Under the pieces are notes generated by a model. That model saw nothing but the letters and a program-made list of their open reading frames with translations. It was not told the DNA's origin and searched no databases. Positions 54,712-61,891 of a stretch of 61,891 nucleotides of DNA are shown here, piece after piece (positions within the stretch are counted from its first letter, which is position 1; each line of letters begins with the position of its first letter). Origin of the DNA: Bacillota bacterium (GTDB lineage: Bacteria; Bacillota; Clostridia; Lachnospirales; Cellulosilyticaceae); assembly GCA_023393125.1 (NCBI GenBank), contig JAEWMQ010000001.1:1-61891 (forward strand). Reading direction: 5' to 3'. A program made the translations under genes and the position numbers.

Positions 54712-56257
54712 GGTAGGCTCCTCCTAGTTTTTCTTTTGAATCTTGTTTAACTCCTAGCATGTAGAGCCCTAATTCATTTTCTGTTGCTGTTTTAGCATCT
54801 TCAATATAACCAACGATTTTTCCTTCATGCATGACTAAAATACTGTCACTTAAAGATAAAATCTCAGCAAGGTCCGCTGATACTAATAAAATCGCTTTTC
54901 TTCTTTCTCTCATGTCGAGGATTTTCTTTCTAATAAACTCAATAGCACCTACGTCTACACCTCTAGTTGGTTGGTTAATAATAAGAAGCTCTGGGTTATA
55001 TTCATATTCACGTCCTACAATCAGCTTTTGAATATTCCCACCTGATAGTTCTCCAATAGATTGTTTATTATGATCGTATTTAACTTTAAAATCCTTTAAG
55101 ATTTTTTCTGTAAAGGCAGCTATTTTTTTACTACTTAATAAACCATGACTTTTAAGTTCATTCGTATAATAGATTTTTGAAATAGCATTATCCTCTAAAG
55201 AAAGTTTTGGCGCACTACCATATCTCATTCTGTCTTCTGATACGTGTGAAATACCAGCTTCTTGACGTTTTAAAATTGGTAATTTAGAAATGTCTTTACC
55301 CTTTAAATGAATCTGTCCTGATGACTGCTTAAGTGCTCCTACAATCACCTCTACTAATTCAGATTGACCATTGCCATCAATACCTGCTATCCCTAAGATT
55401 TGACCTTCACGAATAGAGAAAGAGACATGGTCTACTTTTTGCTTACCAAATTGGTTCACATACACTAGGTCCTTAACAGAAATAACTGTCTTGCCAAAGT
55501 GAGGTGCTGACTTTTCCATATTTAAATTAACATCTCTACCTACCATGAGTCTTGAGATTTCTTGTTCACTTAAATCACTAATCTCATAAGTTCCCATGGT
55601 TTTCCCATCACGTAAAATAGTCATGCGGTTACAAAGTGCTTTTACTTCATTAAGTTTATGTGAAATAAAGATAATCGTATGACCCTTTTCTCTTAACAAT
55701 TTAAGCTGTTCGAATAACTCCTCTGTTTCTTGAGGTGTTAGTACAGCAGTAGGCTCATCTAAAATAAGGATTTTTGCCCCTCTATAAAGCGCTTTTAAGA
55801 TTTCTAGCTTTTGTCTCATTGCCAGGGAAATATTTTCCACCTGTGCTTTAGCATCTACTTTTAGGTTATAGGCCTTTGATAATTCCTCTGTAATCCTAAC
55901 AGCTTCTTTTCGATCTACTAAGCCTTTCTTTCTTGGCTCTGCGCCTAAAATAAGGTTCTCTGCTACTGTCATAGATGGTACTTGCATAAAGTGTTGGTGT
56001 ACCATCCCTATCCCTTTTGCAATAGCACATTTAGATGATGCGAATGCCACTGGCTCTCCTTTAATAAGGATTTCTCCACTAGTTGGAGACGTCATTCCAA
56101 ATAGCATTTTCATAAGAGTAGATTTACCCGCTCCATTTTCACCTACCAAAGCATGGATTTCTCCCTCGTAAATATCTAACTGAACCTCATGATTGGCTAC
56201 AACACCACCAGGGTATACCTTTGTAATCTTTCTGGCCTCTAATATTTTCTGCTCCAT
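54704..56257 (-). CDS. Nucleoside ABC transporter ATPase (NupO/YufO-like), two NBDs
   Basis: 517 residues with two ABC domains. First: Walker A GENGAGKST, signature-like LAMRQKLEI (degenerate) and Walker B LIILDEPTAVL; second: GIDGNGQSE (degenerate Walker A), signature LSGGNIQKL, Walker B LLIINQPTRGVD. One full and one degenerate site is normal for this class (RbsA/MglA/YufO). With the two permeases and BMP lipoprotein it makes a complete importer. Confidence 0.94.
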   Translation of the reverse strand: MEQKILEARKITKVYPGGVVANHEVQLDIYEGEIHALVGENGAGKSTLMKMLFGMTSPTSGEILIKGEPVAFASSKCAIAKGIGMVHQHFMQVPSMTVAENLILGAEPRKKGLVDRKEAVRITEELSKAYNLKVDAKAQVENISLAMRQKLEILKALYRGAKILILDEPTAVLTPQETEELFEQLKLLREKGHTIIFISHKLNEVKALCNRMTILRDGKTMGTYEISDLSEQEISRLMVGRDVNLNMEKSAPHFGKTVISVKDLVYVNQFGKQKVDHVSFSIREGQILGIAGIDGNGQSELVEVIVGALKQSSGQIHLKGKDISKLPILKRQEAGISHVSEDRMRYGSAPKLSLEDNAISKIYYTNELKSHGLLSSKKIAAFTEKILKDFKVKYDHNKQSIGELSGGNIQKLIVGREYEYNPELLIINQPTRGVDVGAIEFIRKKILDMRERRKAILLVSADLAEILSLSDSILVMHEGKIVGYIEDAKTATENELGLYMLGVKQDSKEKLGGAYHE

Positions 56258-56289
56258 AAGGATTTCCTTTCCGTGTATTTTTGATAAAG

Positions 56290-56325
56290 AGAGGGCATTA
56301 CGATATTCCCCGTAATACCCCCTCT
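56290..56325 (-). other. Intercistronic hairpin between BMP and ATPase genes
   Basis: Stem of about 12 bp (AGAGGG, CATTACG and partners, one mismatch, 2-nt bulge), in the 159-nt gap downstream of the binding-protein gene. The T-run is weak. It could stabilise the upstream mRNA or partly terminate to give more binding protein than transporter. Confidence 0.5.
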
Positions 56326-56416
56326 ATTTTTATCCGATGACTACCTTACACTATTCTTTTCAGATTGACTCGGCAATTGTTACAATCTTTAATGTATACT
56401 TTTAATAATTGCTATT

Positions 56417-57550
56417 TTATTGAGCGCTAGAAATAATGCCTTTTAATGTTGTTTCATCCATACCGTATGCTGTATCAACACTTACTGCCCCATCAAGTAA
56501 GCTTTGCTTAGCATCTTCTACTGCTGTGCGAATTTCTTCTGAAACAACACTTTGATAAATAGTGTTATCTGCAAGGCCTACTGCATCTTCTGCAAGACCA
56601 AGTAATTCATAAGTACCATATGGAAGGTTACCTTCTAAGTCTCTTTCGATAGAAGAGAAGATTGTTGTTCCTACACCTTTAATAGCTGAAGAAATGATGA
56701 ACTCTGCTGAGTCACTACCTTCGTAAGCAAGTGCTTGGTCTGAATCTACACCGATTACATATTTTTGGCTTTCTGCTGCTGCTTCAATAACACCTACTGA
56801 AGCTGGACCTGCTGCTACGAATATACAGTCAGCACCTGAAGCGTATTGTGTTAAAGCAAGCTCTTTTGCTTTAGCTGAGTCTACGTAAGAACCTACATAA
56901 GAAACATTTACTTTAATATCTGGATTGATAAATTGTGCACCTTGGATGAATCCAACTGCTGAGTCATTAATAACTGCTGCTGTATCTTTTGCACCTACGA
57001 AACCAATTGTAGCTTCTTCGTTTGCATAAGTCATATCAGAAGTTGTTACGCTAGCTGCAAGTACACCTGCAAGGAATGCTGCTTCGTTTTGTTTGTAGCT
57101 CATAGAGTATACATTGCTTAAGTCATTTGCTGCATAGTCTACGTCTGTATCAAAGATGATGTATTTTTTATCTGGGAATAAAGGAGCTGTTTGCTCAAGG
57201 ATTTCTTTCATATCCCATGTCCCTACAATGATAATGTCTGAGTCAGATTCAGAAGCGTCTAATAAAGAACCTTCGAATTTTGTTTTGTCATTACCCATTT
57301 CAATCATTTCAACTTCAACTTTGTCACCAAGCTGCTCTGCTACTTGTTTCATACCTGCTTGCGCTGAATCGTTGAAAGCTTTATCTCCGAAAGAACCTGT
57401 TACTAATAAGCTTACTTTTACTTTTTCAGTAGTTGCTTCAGTTTGTGTTCCTTCCTCTGGTTTACTTTCTGCTGGTGCACTAGAACATCCTGTAAATAAG
57501 GCTGCTGTAAGTAATGATGCGAGTAATACTCTAGCCCATTTCTTTGTCAT
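56417..57550 (-). CDS. BMP-family nucleoside-binding lipoprotein
   Basis: 377 residues. Signal with lipobox LFTGCSS, then the BMP (Bmp/PnrA-like, purine nucleoside receptor) fold: VSLLVTGSFGDKAFNDSAQAGMKQVAEQL, YKQNEAAFLAGVLAASVT, GFVGAKDT, ADCIFVAAGPASVGVIEAA, VIGVDSDQA. Captures nucleosides for the importer. It starts inside the last 20 nt of the amidohydrolase gene and is therefore translationally coupled. Confidence 0.94.
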   Translation of the reverse strand: MTKKWARVLLASLLTAALFTGCSSAPAESKPEEGTQTEATTEKVKVSLLVTGSFGDKAFNDSAQAGMKQVAEQLGDKVEVEMIEMGNDKTKFEGSLLDASESDSDIIIVGTWDMKEILEQTAPLFPDKKYIIFDTDVDYAANDLSNVYSMSYKQNEAAFLAGVLAASVTTSDMTYANEEATIGFVGAKDTAAVINDSAVGFIQGAQFINPDIKVNVSYVGSYVDSAKAKELALTQYASGADCIFVAAGPASVGVIEAAAESQKYVIGVDSDQALAYEGSDSAEFIISSAIKGVGTTIFSSIERDLEGNLPYGTYELLGLAEDAVGLADNTIYQSVVSEEIRTAVEDAKQSLLDGAVSVDTAYGMDETTLKGIISSAQ

Positions 57551-58874
57551 CTTCTTGTTCTCCTTTTTTGTAAATAGTTGTTTTATTGAATCTATCTAGC
57601 ATAGCTAAATAGTCTTCTTTACTCATAATAGGGTTAAACTTCTCTTTTATTTCATAAGCCTTTTTACCACCATCTGATAAAAGGTCAACAATAGTATCTA
57701 TAAAGTAAGCAGCTGGCACATAGTAAGCTTGCTTATAATCAGCTGTTCTAAAATCACACCCATGCATTGTTCCTGTAAAACCACCTACACCAATTTCAAC
57801 AATTGGATATAAGCTTGATAAATCTCCCATGTCTCCAGAAGCAAAACCGTGTGTTCCTTGAGCAATTCTTTCTGGTGTTACATAATTTAAGATATGTGTT
57901 TTAACAAGCTCTGTTAGATTCTTGTCTTGGTGAAGAGGTAAGTAACCTGGTGTGTCTACAATTTCTAAATCACAACCAATAGCAAGTGCTCCTGCTCTTA
58001 GAGCTCTTGTTACTTTCTTATCTGTTTCTAAAATAGCGTCTACCGTTTTAGCACGTACATACATTTCCATCGTTACTCGCTCTGGTACTGTATTAACGGT
58101 TTGTCCACCTTCAGTCACCACAAAATGTACACGGATAGCATCCTCCTCGCGGAAGGTTTCTCTTAAGAAATTAATGCCTGACATTGCTAAATTAGCTGCA
58201 TTTAAGGCATTAATACCCCCAGCTGGATTGCTTCCTGCATGAGCTCCTTTACCGTGGAAAATAGCTTTCTTACATAAGAAGCCATTTAAACCTGCACCAA
58301 TTTCAGCATCATATACGTTCATATCAAGTCCCATTGTGTGGCAAGATAAAATGAGAGCCATATCATCAAATACGCCTAGCTCAATCATCTCGCGTTTTCC
58401 AGAAACATGCTTTATTTTACCTTCTGCAATAAGGCCTCTACGGTACTCTAAATCACAAAATTCCTCTGCAGGTGTTACTACTAAAGTAACTTTACCACAA
58501 AGTTCTCCCATAACATTCGCTTTATGAAGAGATAAGAAAACGCCCATCATTGTCCCAATTTGCGCATAATGCCCACAAGTATGAGCAGCATAATCTTCTT
58601 TATTTGCATAAGGGTGATTTAAGGTTGGTACCGCATCTAGCTCACAAATGAGTCCAATATGTGGTCCTGGTTTTCCTGAGTCAAGAGTAGATAAAATTCC
58701 CGTATACGCTACTTGATCTTCATAAGGAATCCCTTCTGCTTCTAATATTTCCTTTACTTTCCCCGCTGTTCGAACTTCTTTATAACCTAATTCAGGATGT
58801 TTATAAATGTCTTCTGCTAGCTCTATGGTCTTTTTGATGGTTTCATCAAATATTTGTTGTACTTTAGCTTCCAT
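57531..58874 (-). CDS. M20-family amidohydrolase of the nucleoside operon
   Basis: 447 residues, M20D-type fold. Metal-site segments: ELDAVPTLNHPYANKEDYAAHTCGHYAQIG, VTPAEEFCDLEYR, and GFASGDMGDLSSLYP with TMHGCDF at the C-terminus. Related to aminobenzoyl-glutamate and N-acyl amino-acid hydrolases. First gene of the nucleoside operon, so possibly linked to processing of an imported nucleobase, nucleoside conjugate or peptide, which cannot be told from sequence. Differs in length and motifs from the other M20 protein at 9.7 kb. Confidence 0.9.
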   Translation of the reverse strand: MEAKVQQIFDETIKKTIELAEDIYKHPELGYKEVRTAGKVKEILEAEGIPYEDQVAYTGILSTLDSGKPGPHIGLICELDAVPTLNHPYANKEDYAAHTCGHYAQIGTMMGVFLSLHKANVMGELCGKVTLVVTPAEEFCDLEYRRGLIAEGKIKHVSGKREMIELGVFDDMALILSCHTMGLDMNVYDAEIGAGLNGFLCKKAIFHGKGAHAGSNPAGGINALNAANLAMSGINFLRETFREEDAIRVHFVVTEGGQTVNTVPERVTMEMYVRAKTVDAILETDKKVTRALRAGALAIGCDLEIVDTPGYLPLHQDKNLTELVKTHILNYVTPERIAQGTHGFASGDMGDLSSLYPIVEIGVGGFTGTMHGCDFRTADYKQAYYVPAAYFIDTIVDLLSDGGKKAYEIKEKFNPIMSKEDYLAMLDRFNKTTIYKKGEQEDDKEMG

Positions 58875-58930
58875 GTTGTCATCCTTTCATTCAAGTCGAT
58901 TTATTTTAACTTTTCTTATATATCTATACG

Positions 58931-58978
58931 GTTTTCCGAACATTATTTGTACTTATCATCAGTACGTTCGAAATTATG
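58931..58978 (-). promoter_or_regulatory. Paired PurR-like boxes in the leader of the nucleoside operon
   Basis: CCGAAC (58936-58941, within TTTTCCGAACATT) and inverted GTTCGA (58966-58971), 24 nt apart. This resembles the Gram-positive PurBox consensus AWWWCCGAACWWT in an inverted pair (normal spacing between the cores 22-23). It lies just downstream of the predicted start site, so a bound PurR would block transcription. Match is imperfect in the second box. Confidence 0.55.
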
Positions 58979-58987
58979 ATTGTAACG

Positions 58988-59016
58988 AATATATCATGAT
59001 TGTCGATTTTTGTCAA
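58988..59016 (-). promoter_or_regulatory. Promoter of the nucleoside operon
   Basis: Minus strand -35 TTGACA (59011-59016), 17-bp spacing, -10 TATATT (58988-58993); start about 58981 with a leader near 107 nt. Confidence 0.82.
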
Positions 59017-59115
59017 TTAATTACACCCATGTTTAAATTTTTGCTCTTATTGCAAATTTCGCTCTCATGCTCTAAACTATTGACTATGCTAAATACCATA
59101 CTTAGGAGGCCCATT

Positions 59116-59934
59116 TTGAAACTAAAAGTTCTTGTAGATAATAACACTTATATTGATCAATACTACTTTGGAGAACCAGCCGTATCTTACTATATTGAAG
59201 ATGGAGATACTAAAATCCTATTTGATACAGGTTACTCAGATTTATATATACAAAATGCAAAGAAATTAAATGTACCATTAAAGGATATATCAACCATTGT
59301 CATTTCTCATGGACATAATGACCACACAGGAGGGCTAGCTTATCTTAAAGAATCTGGTGCCTTTGATTTAGATAAGCTTAAGATTCTAGCACATCCAGAT
59401 ACCTTTTCGAAAAAGGTAATTGATGATTTAGAAATTGGATCGCCTATTACCAAGGATGAATTACAAAGTTTTGTAAACTTAGAACTATCTAAAAGCCCTG
59501 TTAAAATCAGCCCTAATCTTATGTACCTAGGCGAGATCCCTAGAGTTCATGAGTTTGAAAATTCAGGACCTCTTGGTAAGTGCGAGTGTAGCTGCCATCC
59601 GCTAGAAGATGATTACTTAATGGATGATACTGCTTTAGCTTACCAAACACCCCAAGGTCTATATATCATTACAGGCTGTTCTCATAGCGGCATATGTAAT
59701 ATTATTGAACATGCAAAGACAGTTTGTAAATGCGATACTATTCTAGGTGTTGTAGGAGGATTCCATCTTTTTGAACTTTCTCCTAGACTAGACCATACCA
59801 TTGACTACTTTAAAAAGCATCAAATTAAAGAACTTTATCCTTGCCACTGTGTTTCCTTTAAAGTTAAAGCTGCTATGCATCAGGAACTTCCTATCCATGA
59901 AGTGGGTGTCGGATTAGAGCTTAACTGGTCATAA
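59116..59934 (+). CDS. MBL-fold metallo-hydrolase
   Basis: 272 residues, metallo-beta-lactamase fold. VISHGHNDHTGGL supplies the HxHxDH metal motif; ITGCSHSGICNI and YPCHCVSFK hold further ligands. The start is a TTG, 6 nt after AGGAGG, giving KLKVLVDNNTYIDQYYFGEP; longer in-frame readings extend into the amidohydrolase gene on the other strand and have no ribosome binding site. Similar proteins are annotated as methanopterin-like or dihydropteroate-type hydrolases, but function is unknown. Divergent from the nucleoside operon. Confidence 0.9.
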   Translation: MKLKVLVDNNTYIDQYYFGEPAVSYYIEDGDTKILFDTGYSDLYIQNAKKLNVPLKDISTIVISHGHNDHTGGLAYLKESGAFDLDKLKILAHPDTFSKKVIDDLEIGSPITKDELQSFVNLELSKSPVKISPNLMYLGEIPRVHEFENSGPLGKCECSCHPLEDDYLMDDTALAYQTPQGLYIITGCSHSGICNIIEHAKTVCKCDTILGVVGGFHLFELSPRLDHTIDYFKKHQIKELYPCHCVSFKVKAAMHQELPIHEVGVGLELNWS

Positions 59935-59942
59935 CTTACAAT

Positions 59943-59983
59943 AAAAAAGCATTTAAGGCCATTGACCTTAAATGCTTCTTTGT
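59943..59983. terminator. Terminator after the MBL gene
   Basis: 12-bp stem AAGCATTTAAGG with 7-nt loop and T-rich tail on the plus strand; an A-run on the other side also permits termination of the glutaredoxin/trxB operon. Confidence 0.85.
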
Positions 59984-60084
59984 TACTAACTCACTACTAT
60001 AAATAGCTAGTTAACACATCAATACCGGTAGAAATAAGAGTGCATCTATTGTCTCTATTCTATATAGCCCAGTAACTATATTTT

Positions 60085-60321
60085 TTATTGTTCTAATGTA
60101 GCTAGTGCTGCATCAATTTTTTGCTTATCAAATCCAATAATAACTTGGTCATTAATTGTTGTTACAGGTACTGATCTTTGTCCTGAAATTTGCTCAACAA
60201 TATCTCTATCTTCTTTAGCATCAGCTACTAAGACTGCCTCATAAGCTACATTTTTGCTCTCTAAATATTTTTTAACCTTATTACATGGTCCACACCATTC
60301 TACTGAATATACTTTAATCAT
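60085..60321 (-). CDS. Glutaredoxin/NrdH-type thiol reductase
   Basis: 78 residues with the redox motif WCGPCNKVKKYL (Cys10, Cys13) and the SVPVTTINDQVIIGFDKQKID helix-strand ending of glutaredoxin-like proteins; length is normal for NrdH/GrxC-like proteins. Follows trxB by 13 nt, which may reduce it, and could serve ribonucleotide reductase or other disulfide targets. Confidence 0.9.
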   Translation of the reverse strand: MIKVYSVEWCGPCNKVKKYLESKNVAYEAVLVADAKEDRDIVEQISGQRSVPVTTINDQVIIGFDKQKIDAALATLEQ

Positions 60322-60334
60322 TTTCTATTCCTCC

Positions 60335-61264
60335 TTAGTATCTTGTAATATATTGTTCTGCTTTTAAAGCAGCTATTGTTCCATCTGCTACAGCTGTTGT
60401 GATTTGTCTAAATTCCTTTTCCCTCACATCACCTGCTACATATACACCTTTGATATTGGTTTCCATACTTTCATTAGCTTTAATATAGCCGCCTTCTGTA
60501 AGGTGTACATATTCTTTAAATAAATCTGTTTTAGGTTCAGTTCCTATATAACCAAATACTGCTTTAAGTGGCAATTCTCTTGTCTCACCTGTCTGGGTGT
60601 TTTTGATCATTGCTACCTCCATAAAGTTATCTCCAGATACATCTACCAAATCCCAATTATACATAACCTCTATATTAGATGTCTTTTCTACTTCTTCTAA
60701 GGTCTTAGCTTCAGCCTTAAAATAATCATATCTTCTAATGATTATAACCTTTTTAGCAAGCTTAGCTAAAAATAATCCTTCTTCTAAAGCAGCATTACCA
60801 CCACCTACAACTGCAATGACCTCATCTTTATAACTTGCACCATCACACACAGCGCAGTAGTGAATACCTTTACCTAAATATTTCTTTTCATTAGGAATAG
60901 GAAGTGCCTTAGGCTTTGCTCCTGTTGCAATAATAATAGCTTTAGGTTTATAAATGTAATCCCCTGTTTCTACTATTTTCTCCTCATCCTCTAATGAAAC
61001 CTTTTCTATAGCATCAAACTCGTCAATATTAACTCCTGCTTCTACGGCTTGTTGCTCTATTTTGTCAGCTAATTCATTACCTGTAATGCTATTAAATCCT
61101 GGATAATTTTCTATCGTATAGCTTAATCTAACTTGACCACCTATTACATCCTTTTCAAGGACAAGTGTTTCAAGACCTGCTCTAGCAGCATAAATAGCAG
61201 CTGTAAGTCCTGCTGGCCCTGCACCGATAATGATCAAATCTATTTCTTTAATTGGCTTAGTCAT
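60335..61264 (-). CDS. trxB: Thioredoxin-disulfide reductase TrxB
   Basis: 309 residues, low-molecular-weight NADPH-dependent FAD enzyme. FAD site LIIIGAGPAGLTAAIYAARAGL, active-site CAVC at Cys137 and Cys140, NADPH site VVGGGNAALEEGLFLA, and C-terminal VYVAGDVREKEFRQITTAVADG. AAGGAG before the ATG. Operon with the glutaredoxin gene. Promoter region AT-rich, no strong -35 picked. Confidence 0.96.
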   Translation of the reverse strand: MTKPIKEIDLIIIGAGPAGLTAAIYAARAGLETLVLEKDVIGGQVRLSYTIENYPGFNSITGNELADKIEQQAVEAGVNIDEFDAIEKVSLEDEEKIVETGDYIYKPKAIIIATGAKPKALPIPNEKKYLGKGIHYCAVCDGASYKDEVIAVVGGGNAALEEGLFLAKLAKKVIIIRRYDYFKAEAKTLEEVEKTSNIEVMYNWDLVDVSGDNFMEVAMIKNTQTGETRELPLKAVFGYIGTEPKTDLFKEYVHLTEGGYIKANESMETNIKGVYVAGDVREKEFRQITTAVADGTIAALKAEQYITRY

Positions 61265-61404
61265 CTAAGGACTCCTTTCTTCTATCTAGCTATATTTTAT
61301 ACCAAATAAGTTTATAATATAATTTTGAAATATCTTCTCATTTAGGATACCAAATTACTCAAAAAGATACAAGTAGGCACTTTTAAGTAACCTTTTAGTT
61401 AATG

Positions 61405-61461
61405 AAAAAAGTCTTTGAGAACACTAGCTATATCATAGCTACCATTTTCAAAGACTTTTTT
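61405..61461 (-). terminator. Terminator of the rRNA transcript
   Basis: 13-bp stem AAAAAGTCTTTGA with long loop and T-run on the minus strand, directly 3' of the 5S gene. Likely ends the rRNA operon before trxB. Confidence 0.9.
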
Positions 61462-61473
61462 ATAAATAAAAAT

Positions 61474-61590
61474 TCTGGCAACCACCTACTCTCCCAGTCC
61501 GTCTCCAGACAAGTACCATCGGCCGCTTAGGTCTTAACCTACGTGTTCGGAATGGAAACGGGTGTTTCCCCTAAGCGCATCATCACCAGA
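61474..61590 (-). rRNA. 5S ribosomal RNA
   Basis: Minus strand sequence about 117 nt, ends CTGGTG / CCAG pair, with CCCGTTTCCATTCCGAACAC, GTTAAGACCTAAGCGGCCGATGGTACTTG and GGGAGAGTAGGTGGTTGCCAG, the 5S consensus. Complete. Lies 80 nt from the 16S 3' end with no 23S between. Confidence 0.96.
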
Positions 61591-61665
61591 AATATATGAA
61601 ATATTCATTTTGTTTTAATGAACTCTCAAAACAAAATAGTAACTACCAAACCAGCAATTCTTATT

Positions 61666-61891
<226 letters not shown>

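Noticed and set aside
58807..59115. Long in-frame extension before the MBL gene
   Set aside because: It overlaps the start of the amidohydrolase on the other strand and has no ribosome binding site; the AGGAGG-TTG start at 59116 gives a normal MBL length.

Overview
The window comes from a low-GC Gram-positive anaerobe of the class Clostridia. The evidence is the AT-rich codon use, AGGAGG-type ribosome binding sites, Gram-positive lipoprotein signals, an S-box riboswitch, a Clostridium-type class D beta-lactamase and a 16S rRNA 3' end. A gut or fibre-associated Lachnospirales relative (Cellulosilyticum-like) is my inference; I could not run a database search. Most genes are on the minus strand. 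There are no transposases, CRISPR arrays, tRNAs or phage genes.

Layout. 1-5.4 kb: kdpABC and the start of kdpD (high-affinity K+ uptake), on the minus strand. 5.5-9.7 kb: a cell-wall-type two-component system (response regulator, kinase, unknown membrane protein, VanY-like carboxypeptidase) with two sets of three 11-bp-spaced direct repeats that look like response-regulator boxes; one set heads a possible small RNA. 9.7-15.3 kb: an operon under a SAM riboswitch, capA-metN-metI-metQ-M20 amidohydrolase. 15.5-16.6 kb: a class D beta-lactamase whose promoter carries two BlaI/MecI-type operators. 16.8-22.8 kb: a pseudouridine synthase, a lipoprotein, a flavin reductase and HxlR regulator divergon, an RfbC-like epimerase, a tandem-repeat small protein and a secreted GH5-like protein. 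22.9-29.6 kb: a 2150-residue secreted M60 (enhancin/mucinase-type) metallopeptidase with four CBM32-like modules.

29.7-40.7 kb is the most unusual block. A two-component system is divergent to an operon of two tandem paralogous lipoproteins (propeller-like N-terminus fused to a solute-binding domain), two MalF/MalG-type permeases, a HlyD/MacA-type adaptor and a MacB-core-like membrane protein. No ATPase gene is present. 40.9-42 kb holds a hypothetical gene and a broken secreted-protein gene. 42.2-46.4 kb is a trehalose PTS, phosphotrehalase and TreR locus with clear operators. 46.4-50.9 kb has a HAD phosphatase, a TetR-controlled MFS exporter, and an aldo/keto reductase next to a Crp/Fnr regulator.

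50.9-51.7 kb has no protein gene but is rich in inverted repeats and may encode a structured RNA. 51.7-59 kb is a nucleoside uptake and salvage operon (M20 amidohydrolase, BMP lipoprotein, ATPase, two permeases, adenosine deaminase) behind a strong promoter with paired PurR-like boxes. A divergent metallo-beta-lactamase-fold gene follows, then trxB and a glutaredoxin. The window ends in an rRNA locus where 16S is followed directly by 5S and a terminator, with no 23S gene between or after them.
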